Assembly: GCA_021813445.1 (NCBI GenBank)
Contig: JAKAKP010000154.1
Location: forward strand, 1-47,562
Length of the DNA: 47,562 bases
Reading direction: 5' to 3'
DNA from: Deltaproteobacteria bacterium
Lineage (GTDB): Bacteria; Desulfobacterota; Desulfobaccia; Desulfobaccales; 0-14-0-80-60-11
A program made the position numbers and the translations under genes. Under the pieces are notes generated by a model. It was not told where the DNA came from and did not search any database. It saw nothing but the letters and a program-made list of their open reading frames with translations. This document shows positions 14,512 to 23,147 of this stretch, piece after piece. How positions within the stretch are numbered: position 1 is the stretch's first letter; every line of letters starts with the position of its first letter.

Positions 14512-15027
14512 TTATTCCACCTGGAACTCCACGGTTTTTTGGGACTGGCCGAAGCCGGTGCTGATGGTGGTGGCCAGGTTATAGGTCCCCCGCGCGGCAT
14601 TGGCGGGCAGTTGGAAGTTGACCTCCTGGTCGAAGCTGCCGTTGCGCTGACGGGAATCCATGGACTTGGTTCTGCCCAGGGATTTGCCCTGGAAAAATAT
14701 CTCCCGGGTGATGGTGATGGGAATGTCGATCTTCTCCGGGGTGAGGAGGGTATAGGAGGTGGTCAGCAGCAGGGTATCTCCGGCCCGGGCCTGGGGCGGA
14801 GTGACGCTGATCCGGTCCAGGCGGATGACGCAGCCGCCGGTGGGGCAATATCTTTCTTTGGCCACGGTCTGCTCCCGGCCCAGGCGGCTGGTCTCCCGGG
14901 TGCTGCCCCACAGGGCCCAGGACTTGCCGTTTAAGGGGAACTCCAAAGCTGCGCCTGGAAGGCTCCAGGCGGCCAGAATGACGCACAGCAGGCCGATGAT
15001 CCAGCCCGTTTGCCGCGGTTTTGTCAT
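14512..15027 (-). CDS. Exported protein of unknown function
   Basis: From the ATG at 15027 (AAGGAG six bases upstream) the protein is 171 residues. A signal peptide with a hydrophobic core (GWIIGLLCVILAAW) ends in PGAALE. The mature domain is beta-rich (GDTLLLTTSYTLLTP, IPITITREIFFQGK, GTYNLATTISTGFG) and looks like a periplasmic Ig-like or immunity-type sandwich. Two Cys (RYCPTGGC) could form a disulphide. There are no catalytic motifs. It lies 39 bp downstream of the NlpC/P60 lipoprotein gene on the same strand, so the two probably form an envelope-directed operon. Confidence 0.72.
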   Translation of the reverse strand: MTKPRQTGWIIGLLCVILAAWSLPGAALEFPLNGKSWALWGSTRETSRLGREQTVAKERYCPTGGCVIRLDRISVTPPQARAGDTLLLTTSYTLLTPEKIDIPITITREIFFQGKSLGRTKSMDSRQRNGSFDQEVNFQLPANAARGTYNLATTISTGFGQSQKTVEFQVE

Positions 15028-15066
15028 GACGGTCTCCTTCAACGAATATTCTCCCAAAAATTATCC

Positions 15067-15639
15067 TCACTGGTCCGGCGGGCCGTTGGGCAAAAAGCGC
15101 CGGGCGCCCATGAAGGAGACTCGCCAGACCTCGGCGTCCAGGCGGCTGACAGCCACCCCCCGGGGGGAGGCGTGGACAAAACGGCCATGTCCCAGGTAGA
15201 TGCCGTTATGGCAAACCTGTCGGCCCGAGGAGAAATGAAACATGCTGGCCAGGTAATAATCATGGCTCCGGGTCTGGCAATAACGGTTAAAAAAGAGCAC
15301 GTCCCCGAAACGCAGATCGCTCCGAGCCACCGGTTGTCCCTCACCGAACTGCTGGGCCACGGTGCGGGGGAGATTAACCCCGGCCTGGTGAAAGGTGGCC
15401 TGGACCAACCCGGAGCAATCCACCCCCCCGGGGCTGGTGCCGCCGACCCGGTAAGGCGCGCCGTGGAACCTGGCAATGGCCTGCTCCAGGGCCTGCTCCT
15501 GCTGGGTGCGGGAGACCGGCGGCGGCAGCAGGAGCTCTGCGGGCACTGGCCGCGGGCGCGGCGGCGCCCCGGCGCAGCCGCCCAGGAGCAGGGCCATTCC
15601 CAGGACAACTACCCAATACCCCCGAATCCTGGCAGCCAT
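15067..15639 (-). CDS. NlpC/P60-family lipoprotein (cell-wall endopeptidase)
   Basis: A 190-residue lipoprotein (hydrophobic LGMALLLGGC, lipid Cys22). A Pro-rich linker leads to an NlpC/P60 domain: PYRVGGTSPGGVDCSGLVQ with nucleophile Cys75, LRFGDVLFFN, then HNGIYLGHGRFVHAS carrying the catalytic His. Family members cleave stem peptides of peptidoglycan (gamma-D-Glu-diaminopimelate bonds). The domain is complete, with an insertion around NRYCQTRSHDYYLASMFHF between the Cys and His motifs. It probably shares a transcript with the exported protein gene that follows. Confidence 0.92.
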   Translation of the reverse strand: MAARIRGYWVVVLGMALLLGGCAGAPPRPRPVPAELLLPPPVSRTQQEQALEQAIARFHGAPYRVGGTSPGGVDCSGLVQATFHQAGVNLPRTVAQQFGEGQPVARSDLRFGDVLFFNRYCQTRSHDYYLASMFHFSSGRQVCHNGIYLGHGRFVHASPRGVAVSRLDAEVWRVSFMGARRFLPNGPPDQ

Positions 15640-15701
15640 TTTTCACCGTCCCTGAAAGCTTAAGGGGCTGGGGGATGGGGTTTGGGGAAGGGGAGGCCAA
15701 G

Positions 15702-15728
15702 GTCCACAGGCGGGACGCCTGTGCTACC
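15702..15728. repeat. Palindrome CACAGGCG/CGCCTGTG
   Basis: A short inverted repeat around GGA between the NlpC/P60 gene and metG. The same unit, in either orientation, occurs near 44968-44990 and in variant form near 29200, 29320 and 37795-37850. Confidence 0.7.
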
Positions 15729-15746
15729 GGCCCCCTTCCCAAGTCT

Positions 15747-17285
15747 TTACTTCTCCTCCCCCTCAATTCTCGGAAACAGGGCCGGGCCTTTGTGCAGCGT
15801 GCTGCCGGGCAGCAGGCGGCCCCAGTTCAAGACCTGGGGCAGGGGCAAGTCCCAGAGGCTCAGGCCCAACCCCAGTTGTTCGCTCATTTTCAGGGCGCTT
15901 CCGGGCATCACCGGCCGCAGCAGCGCCGCCAGCCAGCGCAGGCCCTCCAGGAGGTGATAGAGCACCGTATCCAAACGGCTGGCGGCCTGGGGGTTCTTGG
16001 CCAGTTCCCAGGGCGCGCTGGCCACGATGTAGCGGTTGAGATGATTGATAAATTCCCAGAGCCGGGACAGGGCCTTGGCAAACTCCAGATGCGGAAAGAG
16101 TTTGAGAAAGTCCCCGGCCACTTCCTGGGCCAGGAGGACCACTTCCTGATCCTGGGGCTCCGGCGTCCCCGGCGGCGGCACCACCCCTTTGCGGTACTTG
16201 AAAGCCATGCCCAGGCTGCGGGCAAAGAGGTTGCCCAGGTCATTGGCCAGGTCGGCGTTGATTCGGGTCCGCAAGGCCTCGTCGCTGAAGTGGGCGTCCA
16301 GGCCGAAGACCATCTCCCGGAGGAAGAAATAGCGGACCTGGTCGATGCCGTAGGCGGCTGCCAGGCTGCGGGGCTCCACCACGTTGCCCAGGCTCTTGGA
16401 CATCTTGCCCTGGGGCATCTGCCAGTAGCCGTGGACGCTGAGGTGCTGGAAGGGCTCCACCCCTCCGGCCTTGAGCATGGTGGGCCAATAGATGCCGTGG
16501 GGTTTGAGGATATCCTTGGCGATGAAGTGCTGGGCCCCCGGCCAGAACCGCCGGTAATTCTCCCCCTGGGGATACCCCAGGCCGGTGAGATAGTTGAGGA
16601 GCGCGTCGAACCAGACGTAGGTCACGTAGCGCTCGTCAAAGGGCAGAGGGATGCCCCATTCAACCCGGCTGCGGGGCCGGGAGATGCACAGATCCTCCAG
16701 GGGCTCTTTCAGAAAAGACAACGCCTCGTTGCGGTAGCGCTCCGGCCGGATCCAGTCGGGGTGCTGGTGGATATAGTCGATGAGCCAATCCTGGTAGCGG
16801 CTCATGCGGAAGAAATAGTTCTCTTCCTTGATATAGGTGGGCGCCACCTGGTGGTCCGGACATTTGCCGTCCACCAGATCCCGCTCCAGGTAAAAGGCCT
16901 CGCAGCCGAAGCAATAGAGGCCGCCGTAGTCGCCGAAGTAGATGTCCCCGGAGTCGTGGACTTTTTGCAGGAAATTTTGTACGACCTGCACGTGCTCAGT
17001 CGCAGTAGTACGGACAAAGTGGTCGTAGCTGATGTCCAGCTCGTCCCAGGTCTGTCGGAACCTGGCGCTGACGCGGTCCACGAATTCCTTGACGGGGAGG
17101 CCCGCTTTGGCCGCGGCCTCCAGCACCTTTTCCCCGTGCTCGTCCGTGCCGGTCTGGAACCGGGTCTCTTCCCCCAGGAGGCGGTGGAAGCGGGCCAGGG
17201 CGTCGGCCACCACCGTGGTATAGGCATGGCCCAGGTGGGGCTCGGCGTTCACATAATAGATGGGAGTAGTTGCGTAAAAAGTCAT
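15747..17285 (-). CDS. metG: Methionyl-tRNA synthetase, short form
   Basis: A 512-residue class I synthetase that charges tRNA-Met. TPIYYVNAEPHLGHAYTT contains the HIGH-equivalent HLGH (17-20) and KMSKS is at 294-298. A zinc knuckle is formed by Cys125, Cys128, Cys142 and His145. The anticodon-binding helical domain follows, with the WEFINHLNRYI and APWEL blocks. The protein ends there: the C-terminal tRNA-binding (Trbp111-like) domain of many homologues is absent. Odd point: the ATG is preceded directly by a heptad repeat (reverse strand reading GACTGGCCACT before ATG), so no purine-rich ribosome site is visible. Confidence 0.96.
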   Translation of the reverse strand: MTFYATTPIYYVNAEPHLGHAYTTVVADALARFHRLLGEETRFQTGTDEHGEKVLEAAAKAGLPVKEFVDRVSARFRQTWDELDISYDHFVRTTATEHVQVVQNFLQKVHDSGDIYFGDYGGLYCFGCEAFYLERDLVDGKCPDHQVAPTYIKEENYFFRMSRYQDWLIDYIHQHPDWIRPERYRNEALSFLKEPLEDLCISRPRSRVEWGIPLPFDERYVTYVWFDALLNYLTGLGYPQGENYRRFWPGAQHFIAKDILKPHGIYWPTMLKAGGVEPFQHLSVHGYWQMPQGKMSKSLGNVVEPRSLAAAYGIDQVRYFFLREMVFGLDAHFSDEALRTRINADLANDLGNLFARSLGMAFKYRKGVVPPPGTPEPQDQEVVLLAQEVAGDFLKLFPHLEFAKALSRLWEFINHLNRYIVASAPWELAKNPQAASRLDTVLYHLLEGLRWLAALLRPVMPGSALKMSEQLGLGLSLWDLPLPQVLNWGRLLPGSTLHKGPALFPRIEGEEK

Positions 17286-17286
17286 A

Positions 17287-17367
17287 GTGGCCAGTCAGTT
17301 GTCAGTGGCCAGTGGCCAGAAATTTTTTTCTTCTGCTGACCACTGACCACTGATCACTGACAACTGT
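17287..17367. repeat. Inverted heptad element upstream of metG (GTCAGTG/CCACTGA)
   Basis: Left arm 17287-17321 has five units (GTGGCCA, GTCAGTT, GTCAGTG, GCCAGTG, GCCAGAA). Right arm 17333-17367 has five units (CTGCTGA, CCACTGA, CCACTGA, TCACTGA, CAACTGT). The arms are inverted complements around an 11-nt T-rich centre. The element starts two bases upstream of the metG start codon, in the metG leader. Confidence 0.93.
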
Positions 17368-17440
17368 ATTTATTTTCCTTCCAGTTGAGTTTTCATCATG
17401 GCGGACCATGCCGCCCCAGGGTTCTTAACTTGGAACTTTT

Positions 17441-18241
17441 TTATCCCTTCGCCGGCTGGCTGCTGTCGGTGCCTTCCAGCTGCTTGAGATGCTGCAGGGC
17501 CTTCTGCAACAGGTCCCGGTCTTTTTCGGGATTGCCGGTATTCAGAAAGACGCGGTAGGCAGCCATGGCCTCGTACTTCTGGTTCAGTTTTTCCAGGGCC
17601 TGGGCCCGGACGAACTGGGCCCGGGCGAAATTGGGGTTGAGTTGCAGGACCTTGTCCGCGTCCGCCAGGGCCTGGTCGTATTTTTTCAGGTCCAGGTAGG
17701 CCAGTCCCCGGTTGAGGTAAGCCTCCGGGGCCTTGGGATTGAGTTTAAGGGCGTGATCGTAATCTTTCAGCGCTTCCGCGGATTTGCCCTGGTCCAGATA
17801 GGCGTTGCCCCGGTTATAGTAAATCTGCCAATCCTTGGGCGAGAGTTTGAGGGCGTGGGTGTAGTCCTCCACGGCTTTGTCATAAACGCCCGAGAGGCTG
17901 TAGGCCAGGGCCCGGTTATAGTAAGCCTCGGGGGACTTGGGGGCCAGCTTCAGGGCCTTGTCGAAATCTTCCACCGCCTCCACGGACTGCCCCAGCCGGG
18001 TTAAGGCGATGCCCCGGTTGATGTAGGCCTCCGGAAACTCCGGGTCCAGTTTCAGGGCGGCGTTGAATCTTTCCAGGGCCAGGTTGGCATTATTCTGATT
18101 GAGCGCGTCCACGCCCTGGGAGAAGAGCTCCTGGGCCTGGTCTTCCTGTTCCTTGTCAGTGGCGGAAAATGCCGGAGGTAAAATAAGAACCGCCAGTAAA
18201 AGAGCCAAAAGAATACTTCCGAGTCGGTTGCGTCTGGTCAT
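17441..18241 (-). CDS. Exported TPR-repeat protein
   Basis: From the ATG at 18241 the protein is 266 residues; the longer frame would translate a dispersed repeat. A signal peptide (basic MTRRNR, core SILLALLLAVLILPPAFSA) is followed by six or more tetratricopeptide repeats of 34 residues. Nearly perfect copies contain PEAYINRGIALTRLG, PEAYYNRALAYSLSG, WQIYYNRGNAYLDQG and PEAYLNRGLAYLDLK. It is a periplasmic scaffold for protein interaction; the partner is unknown. The close similarity between repeats suggests recent internal duplication. The ribosome site is weak. Confidence 0.88.
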   Translation of the reverse strand: MTRRNRLGSILLALLLAVLILPPAFSATDKEQEDQAQELFSQGVDALNQNNANLALERFNAALKLDPEFPEAYINRGIALTRLGQSVEAVEDFDKALKLAPKSPEAYYNRALAYSLSGVYDKAVEDYTHALKLSPKDWQIYYNRGNAYLDQGKSAEALKDYDHALKLNPKAPEAYLNRGLAYLDLKKYDQALADADKVLQLNPNFARAQFVRAQALEKLNQKYEAMAAYRVFLNTGNPEKDRDLLQKALQHLKQLEGTDSSQPAKG

Positions 18242-18256
18242 GGATCGGCAATTCCT

Positions 18257-18317
18257 GTAGGGTGGGCGCTCCCCACCGGTGCGAGTGAATAAATGGTGGG
18301 CCATGCCCACCCTACAA
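18257..18317. repeat. Palindromic repeat GTAGGGTGGGC...GCCCACCCTAC
   Basis: An inverted pair of about 20-nt arms around a centre containing GTGAATAAA. A second copy (18957-19013) lies at the other end of the flavodoxin-fold gene, with the centre AATGAATAAA. The gene at 18334-18930 is therefore bracketed by two copies. Confidence 0.85.
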
Positions 18318-18333
18318 AAAAACTTCTAATATC

Positions 18334-18930
18334 CTAAATCTTGGAAAAATAACGCTCCACCAGGTCCCGGACTTCCTGCAGCCAGGTTTTCCGGTCCTCC
18401 GGGGTGCTGGTGACCACCACCGCGAAGTTTTTCCGGAAAAAATTATCCACCCCGCAGAGGCCGAAAATACAGTTTCCCCAGATAGTTTCCAAGGGATCGC
18501 CGAATACCGCGGCCTCCCTTTCCGGGGGGGTGTTGGAAGTATTAAATACCAACGCGGCTTTGGCTGTCAATAAGCCCCGGGGGATTCCTTCACCTTTATC
18601 CCCTTCCAGGAATTTATAAGCCCATCCCGGGCGGAAAACCCGGTCCACCCAGCCTTTGAGGATGGCCGGAGGCTGCCCCCACCAGTTGGGGTGGATGATG
18701 ACCAGCCCCTGGGCCTGGGCCACCTCGCGGCAGTGCTGTTCCAGGAGGGGAGGCAATGGCGCGTCCGCGGGGATCTCCTCCCCCGGCAGCAGAGGATCGA
18801 ATTTTTCGGCGTAAAGGTCGTGGAAGATGACCGCATAGCCGTGGTGGTGCAGGGTTTGCACCACCGTCGCGGCTATGGCGTGATTGAAACTACCGGGTTG
18901 GGGATGGGCCAGGATGACGCAGATCGCCAA
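18334..18930 (-). CDS. Flavodoxin-fold NAD(P)H-dependent oxidoreductase
   Basis: The frame is open upstream to an ATG at 18972, but that part is a dispersed repeat. A TTG at 18930, six bases after GGAG, starts the protein exactly at the first beta strand (AICVILAHPQPGSFNHAIA), giving 199 residues. The FMN-binding features of the Flavodoxin_2 family are present: HPQPGSFN phosphate loop, HPNWWGQPPAILKGWVDRV and FRPGWAYKF, and a second loop around FNTSNTPP. It likely reduces quinones or similar acceptors with two electrons in the cytosol, like MdaB/KefF proteins. Confidence 0.85.
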   Translation of the reverse strand: MAICVILAHPQPGSFNHAIAATVVQTLHHHGYAVIFHDLYAEKFDPLLPGEEIPADAPLPPLLEQHCREVAQAQGLVIIHPNWWGQPPAILKGWVDRVFRPGWAYKFLEGDKGEGIPRGLLTAKAALVFNTSNTPPEREAAVFGDPLETIWGNCIFGLCGVDNFFRKNFAVVVTSTPEDRKTWLQEVRDLVERYFSKI

Positions 18931-18956
18931 GAAATGCTCCGACTTGGTTCCTGAGG

Positions 18957-19015
18957 GGTGGGCACGGCCCACCAGTAAGTAATGAATAAACGATGGGCCA
19001 CGCCCACCCTACATC
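18957..19015. repeat. Palindromic repeat, second copy
   Basis: The same family as 18257-18317 (GGTGGGCACGGCCCACC arm, AATGAATAAA centre, GGGCCACGCCCACCCTACA arm). It ends about 10 bases short of the stop codon of the FBP aldolase/phosphatase gene. Confidence 0.85.
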
Positions 19016-19024
19016 CCGCTGCCG

Positions 19025-20128
19025 CTAATCGGGGATTTCTTCCCACCGCCCCTGCAATTTATCCATGACTTGGGGAAGGGTGGTGTACTCCATCTCCTCC
19101 ATGGGCAAACGGTGGGGCTCAAAGGCGCCGTGGCGCCGCATATGGTCGGCCAGATCGTTGCATAGCTGGCGGGCCTTGTCAAAGGCCGGGTCGTCAAACA
19201 TGTCCCGGGGGCCCACCAGGCGGCCCTCCGCCAGTTGGAACCCCAGGGCCACGACCCGGGGCGGCCCGTCGAAGCGGCTCGGGGTGGCTTGGCGCACGGG
19301 TACAGGCATCAGGGGCCCGTAATGGGAGCCGCGCATCCACCCTTCCACAATATGAGGCATGGTGAAAGGCTCCAGGACTTCGCCCACGGCCGGAAACTTG
19401 CCCTGGCTGCGGACAATGCAGACCGGGTCATCCTTGCCCACGTATTTGCCGGCAATAAGCGCCAGCCGTTGGGTGGAAGAGACCGCGGCGACTTCTCCAT
19501 CCTTGGCATAGACCGCTTTGACGATATAGCGCCCCGTAGCGCCAATGAAAACCAGCAGATCGTAGAGTTCTTCCGGAGTATCAAAGAAGATACGCTTCTT
19601 GCCTTTGACGTCGTGGACCTCGTAGCGGAAGCCGTCATGCATGCTGGGAGCAATGATCAGGCCGGCGGTATTGGCTGGATCGGCAAAGACCTTGTAAAGC
19701 GGAAGGTTCCAAGCTCCCGCGGAAGTCTTGTCCGCCATAAAGATAATGATGGGCTCGGACTGGCGTTCCTTAAATTCCATCTCGGCCACGCCCGGCCCCA
19801 TGCCTTTGACGTTTCCGGAAAAGGCGTCGGCCAGGAGGTCCTGCCCGGCGCCGTACAGCTTGAGTCGCCGGGCCACCTCCGTGCAGGCCTCGAAGATTTC
19901 CCAGGCCAGGAGGTGGATGGCCTGGTTATCAACCCCTTGCCGGTGGGTCATGATCAGTTCCAGGTCGTCGCCACAGGAGGTGACGTGGAAATCCAGGATC
20001 TGATTTTGGGTCCGGGCGCTTCCCAGACGACGTTTGGCCTCTTCCAGCAAATCGCCATGCATGGCCGAATGACCGACATATCCGCCAACATCCGCCTTGA
20101 TGACGCTAAGAGTTACATTCTCTGCCAT
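19025..20128 (-). CDS. Stand-alone bifunctional FBP aldolase/phosphatase
   Basis: Started at the ATG at 20128 (GGAGGGG upstream) it has 367 residues, the usual family length. It begins VTLSVIKADVGGYVGHSAMH. With this start the aldolase residues fall at Tyr229 and Lys232 (KYVGKDDP) and Tyr348 (EMEYTTLP), the same numbers reported for the Thermoproteus enzyme, which supports the start. Metal-binding parts (CGDDLELIMTH, GAGQDLLADAFSGN, FMADKTSAGAWNLP, RFDGPPR) are intact. One usual Asp is Ala here (GLIIAPSMHDG instead of VIDPxMH). It makes fructose-6-phosphate from triose phosphates in gluconeogenesis. It is clearly a paralogue of the fused enzyme at 1477-3396 but lacks the SorC part. Confidence 0.93.
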   Translation of the reverse strand: MAENVTLSVIKADVGGYVGHSAMHGDLLEEAKRRLGSARTQNQILDFHVTSCGDDLELIMTHRQGVDNQAIHLLAWEIFEACTEVARRLKLYGAGQDLLADAFSGNVKGMGPGVAEMEFKERQSEPIIIFMADKTSAGAWNLPLYKVFADPANTAGLIIAPSMHDGFRYEVHDVKGKKRIFFDTPEELYDLLVFIGATGRYIVKAVYAKDGEVAAVSSTQRLALIAGKYVGKDDPVCIVRSQGKFPAVGEVLEPFTMPHIVEGWMRGSHYGPLMPVPVRQATPSRFDGPPRVVALGFQLAEGRLVGPRDMFDDPAFDKARQLCNDLADHMRRHGAFEPHRLPMEEMEYTTLPQVMDKLQGRWEEIPD

Positions 20129-20179
20129 TTTTTTCCCCTCCACGTCTTCCAAGCAGCCCGGTAATTGTGGGCCGCCTTG

Positions 20180-20590
20180 TCAGGGGTTATTCTTTCCTGC
20201 CTGCAAGGCCGCGTCGACGAAGTCCGCGTGGCTGCACTCCGGGTTGATGCCCGGGCAGGCGCCCTTGGCGGCTTCGAACTCCTCGGCGTCCACCAGCAGC
20301 GCCGGCAAAAACGGCCACTGGCGGCAGATGAAGGGCTTCACCGGGTGGACCCGGCAGCGGTTATTCTCCACAAAGACACAGACGCCGTTGGCGATGGTCA
20401 GGCGGTTCCCCAGGGGGGAAGACTCCACGAAGCGGCGGTAAAATTCCGGTTCATCCATTTCCAGGAACGCGGCCATATCCCCCACTTCCTCGGGCCGCAC
20501 AAAGATTCCCCCCCGTCCGGCGCAGCAGTCGCCGCATTGCTGGCAATGAAAAACGGGCCGCTTCTCCGCCGAAGATTTCGCCTTGGTCAT
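20180..20590 (-). CDS. YkgJ-family cysteine cluster protein
   Basis: A 136-residue protein (ATG at 20590; a GTG two codons earlier is possible). It has the typical Cys pattern: FHCQQCGDCCAGRGG near the N-terminus, then CVFVENNRCRVHPVKPFICRQWPF, and a final CPGINPEC. Proteins of this family bind a metal or Fe-S centre through these cysteines; their function is not established. It lies between the phosphofructokinase and FBP aldolase/phosphatase genes on the same strand with short gaps, so co-transcription is plausible. Confidence 0.85.
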   Translation of the reverse strand: MTKAKSSAEKRPVFHCQQCGDCCAGRGGIFVRPEEVGDMAAFLEMDEPEFYRRFVESSPLGNRLTIANGVCVFVENNRCRVHPVKPFICRQWPFLPALLVDAEEFEAAKGACPGINPECSHADFVDAALQAGKNNP

Positions 20591-20626
20591 TGGCACACCC
20601 AGATTAATTATCCTTAACTACCGGCA

Positions 20627-21964
20627 TCATAGATTAATCAGAGGCGGTTGGCCGGTGGACTCCAGGACGCTGCGCCAGAGAGGGGAGTCCAGTTGCAACT
20701 CTTTGCGTCGGCCCATAGTGGCCTTGATGGGAACGTGGACGTAATGGCGGTGCAGCCTGCTCACCAGCATGGCGGTCTTGCCCGCCATGCCTGCGTGCAC
20801 TGCGTTCTGCCCCAGAAAACCGCAATAGATGCGGTCATTGTAATTGGCCGGCATGCTGCGGATCAAGTAACTGGGGTCGATGTATTTCAGGTTGATTTCG
20901 ATATTCTTGGAATTGAAGTATTCCTTGATTTTTTCCTGCAAGAAGAGCCCGATGTCTCCGGGCTTGATATTGCCCGAGGGATCCAAGGGCAATTCTTCTT
21001 CCTTGAAATACTTTTGTCCGGCGCCTTCCGCCACCACGATCACTGCATGATCCCGTTGTTTGAGGCGGGTCTCCAAATTAACCAGCAGCCCGTGGTCCCC
21101 GTTGATGTCAAAATCCGACTCAGGAATCAGCACAAAGTTGACTTCCCGCAGGGCCAAAGTGGCGTTTGCGGCGATGAATCCCGAATAACGGCCCATGAGC
21201 TTCACCAGGCCGATGCCGTTAGGGGCACCCAGGGCTTCGGTATGGGCGGCCCGGATGGCGTCGGTGGCCACTTCCACTGCCGTATCGAACCCGAAGGACC
21301 GGTAAACAAAGGGGATGTCATTGTCAATCGTCTTGGGAATGGCGATGACGCTGATTTGCAGACCCCGGTCGGCGATTTCGTCGCAGATGTGGTCTGCGGC
21401 TCTGAGGGTGCCGTCCCCGCCAATCAGGAACGTGATCTGGATGTTAAGCCGTTCCAGGGCGTCCACGATCTCTCCAACGTCTTGAGGCCCCCGGGACGAA
21501 GACAGGATGGTACCCCCAAAAGTATGAATATTGGCCACTAGATCCGGACTCAGCTTCATCAGATCATGATGATACCGGGGAATGAAGCCTTGGAAGCCGT
21601 AGCGCACTCCAAAAATGTGACGCACTTGGTAAAGGTAGTGCAATTCCAAGACGATGGCCCGGATGACGTCATTGGTGCCGGGGCACAGACCCCCGCAGGT
21701 GACGATGGCGCAGTGGACTTTGGAGGGGTCGAAATATATCTGGCTCCGGGGACCGGCCATCTCGAAGTAAAGAGCGTCCTCAATCTTTTTCAACTGGGAC
21801 AGATAATCCCGGGTGTCATAGACCAGGACGCCTTCGCGATCCTCGACAAAATTGGTTGTCACCTGTTTCCCATCCCGGTTGTGCATAGGGGCAGTGGAAA
21901 TGGGAGAAGCCACTTTAGGTGTCCCGAGGGTAGTGATCTTGGTATTTACTGATTCGAAGGACAT
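20627..21964 (-). CDS. 6-phosphofructokinase (PfkA superfamily, ATP-type signature)
   Basis: From the ATG at 21964 the protein is 445 residues; a GTG at 22015 would overlap the TATAAT box at 22007-22012 and is disfavoured. Core motifs: VTCGGLCPGTNDVIR, ILSSSRGPQD, LIGGDGTLRA (182-186), PKTIDNDIPF (210-216), MGRYSGFIAA. GGDG, rather than GGDD, points to ATP as phosphoryl donor. The Lys in PKTIDND is shared with PPi-dependent and plant-type ATP enzymes, so this is the long ATP-PFK clade rather than the E. coli type. It catalyses fructose-6-phosphate to FBP, opposing the two aldolase/phosphatases in the window. Confidence 0.9.
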   Translation of the reverse strand: MSFESVNTKITTLGTPKVASPISTAPMHNRDGKQVTTNFVEDREGVLVYDTRDYLSQLKKIEDALYFEMAGPRSQIYFDPSKVHCAIVTCGGLCPGTNDVIRAIVLELHYLYQVRHIFGVRYGFQGFIPRYHHDLMKLSPDLVANIHTFGGTILSSSRGPQDVGEIVDALERLNIQITFLIGGDGTLRAADHICDEIADRGLQISVIAIPKTIDNDIPFVYRSFGFDTAVEVATDAIRAAHTEALGAPNGIGLVKLMGRYSGFIAANATLALREVNFVLIPESDFDINGDHGLLVNLETRLKQRDHAVIVVAEGAGQKYFKEEELPLDPSGNIKPGDIGLFLQEKIKEYFNSKNIEINLKYIDPSYLIRSMPANYNDRIYCGFLGQNAVHAGMAGKTAMLVSRLHRHYVHVPIKATMGRRKELQLDSPLWRSVLESTGQPPLINL

Positions 21965-22006
21965 GATCGCTCTCTGGCTGGTAGGTTTGGGAAACTTATC
22001 AGGCAC

Positions 22007-22012
22007 ATTATA
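22007..22012 (-). promoter_or_regulatory. Putative -10 box (TATAAT) of the pfk transcript
   Basis: On the minus strand a perfect TATAAT lies about 43 bases before the ATG at 21964. No good -35 match sits 16-18 bp upstream. The hexamer makes translation from the more distant GTG at 22015 unlikely. Confidence 0.45.
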
Positions 22013-22094
22013 CACCTGCGGTGGTCATTAATCAGAAAATATTGCCCCTGTCTCTTCGAAGTTATCAAACCACCTGGGATTGCACGCGGCTGTT

Positions 22095-23147
22095 TTACCA
22101 GATTTCGGTCATGGCCTCCAGTTCATCTTTGAGTTCCCGGGTCATCAATTTCTTGATGGCATCCCGGGGAACCAGCCCTTCATAAAGAATCTTGTATACC
22201 GCGTCCACGATGGGCATGTCCACCCCCAGGCGCTGGGCCAGGAGATGCACGGCCCGGGCGGTTTTCACCCCTTCGGCCACCTCGGTCATCTCTTCCATGA
22301 TTTCTTGGAGGGCCAGACCTTTTCCCAGCTTCATCCCCACCTGGAAATTGCGGCTCAAGGAACTGGTGCAGGTGAGGACCAGGTCCCCCAGGCCCGCCAG
22401 GCCCATGAGGGTCATGGGGTTGGCTCCCAACCGCACCCCCAGCCGGGTCATCTCCGCCAGGCCCCGGGTAATGACCGCGGCCCGGGAATTGACCCCCAGG
22501 CCCATGCCTTCCAGGATGCCGGTGCCGATGGCGAAGATGTTCTTCAGCGCCCCGCCCAATTCGACGCCGGTGACTTCATGGGTCGTATACACCCGGAAAT
22601 AAGGCGTGGAAAAAAGACGTTGCAGATTGTGTGCCACTTCCTTGCGGCGAGAGGCGATGGTCACGGCGGTGGGGGTCTTCTGGGATACCTCCCGGGCGAA
22701 ACTGGGGCCGGAGAGCACCGCGTAGGGCACGGCCGCGCCCAGTTCCTCCCGCACCACCCCTTCCATGGTCAGGAGGGACTCGATCTCCATACCCTTGGTG
22801 GCGCTCACCAGCACCGTTTCCGGGGACAGGTGCGGGCGCAGTTCCCGGAGCACTTCCCGGAAGCAGTGGGAAGGGACGGACATCAAGGCTACCCGGGCCC
22901 CCTGGAGGGCCACCGCAAATTCCTGGGTAAACATGATCCGGGCGGACAGCCTCACTCCCGGCAGAAAAGTGTGGTTGACACGATCCTTAACCAGAGCGGC
23001 AAAAACCTCCGGCTCCCGGACCCAGAGGCGCACCGGCACCCCCTTATCCGCCAGGACCTGGGCCAGGGTGGTGCCCCAGGCGCCGGCGCCGATCACCGCC
23101 ACGGCCTGCACGTCAGGAGAGTCCAAGGTCGGCCTCGCCGCTGTCAT
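22095..23147 (-). CDS. gpsA: NAD(P)+-dependent glycerol-3-phosphate dehydrogenase
   Basis: A 350-residue protein making sn-glycerol-3-phosphate from dihydroxyacetone phosphate for phospholipid synthesis. Motifs: nucleotide loop [12 protein letters not shown] (18-29), [28 protein letters not shown], catalytic Lys202 in [13 protein letters not shown], and [12 protein letters not shown]. With the ATG at 23147 it overlaps the end of gyrA by 35 bp. A GTG at 23111, one base after the gyrA stop, would give a more typical N-terminus ([10 protein letters not shown]), and I cannot decide between them. Transcribed with gyrA. Confidence 0.93.
   Translation of the reverse strand: MTAARPTLDSPDVQAVAVIGAGAWGTTLAQVLADKGVPVRLWVREPEVFAALVKDRVNHTFLPGVRLSARIMFTQEFAVALQGARVALMSVPSHCFREVLRELRPHLSPETVLVSATKGMEIESLLTMEGVVREELGAAVPYAVLSGPSFAREVSQKTPTAVTIASRRKEVAHNLQRLFSTPYFRVYTTHEVTGVELGGALKNIFAIGTGILEGMGLGVNSRAAVITRGLAEMTRLGVRLGANPMTLMGLAGLGDLVLTCTSSLSRNFQVGMKLGKGLALQEIMEEMTEVAEGVKTARAVHLLAQRLGVDMPIVDAVYKILYEGLVPRDAIKKLMTRELKDELEAMTEIW

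Noticed and set aside
15675-17339. 554-codon frame opposite metG
   Set aside because: A GC-driven antisense shadow. The metG product has all synthetase motifs, while the antisense product has none and runs into the heptad array.
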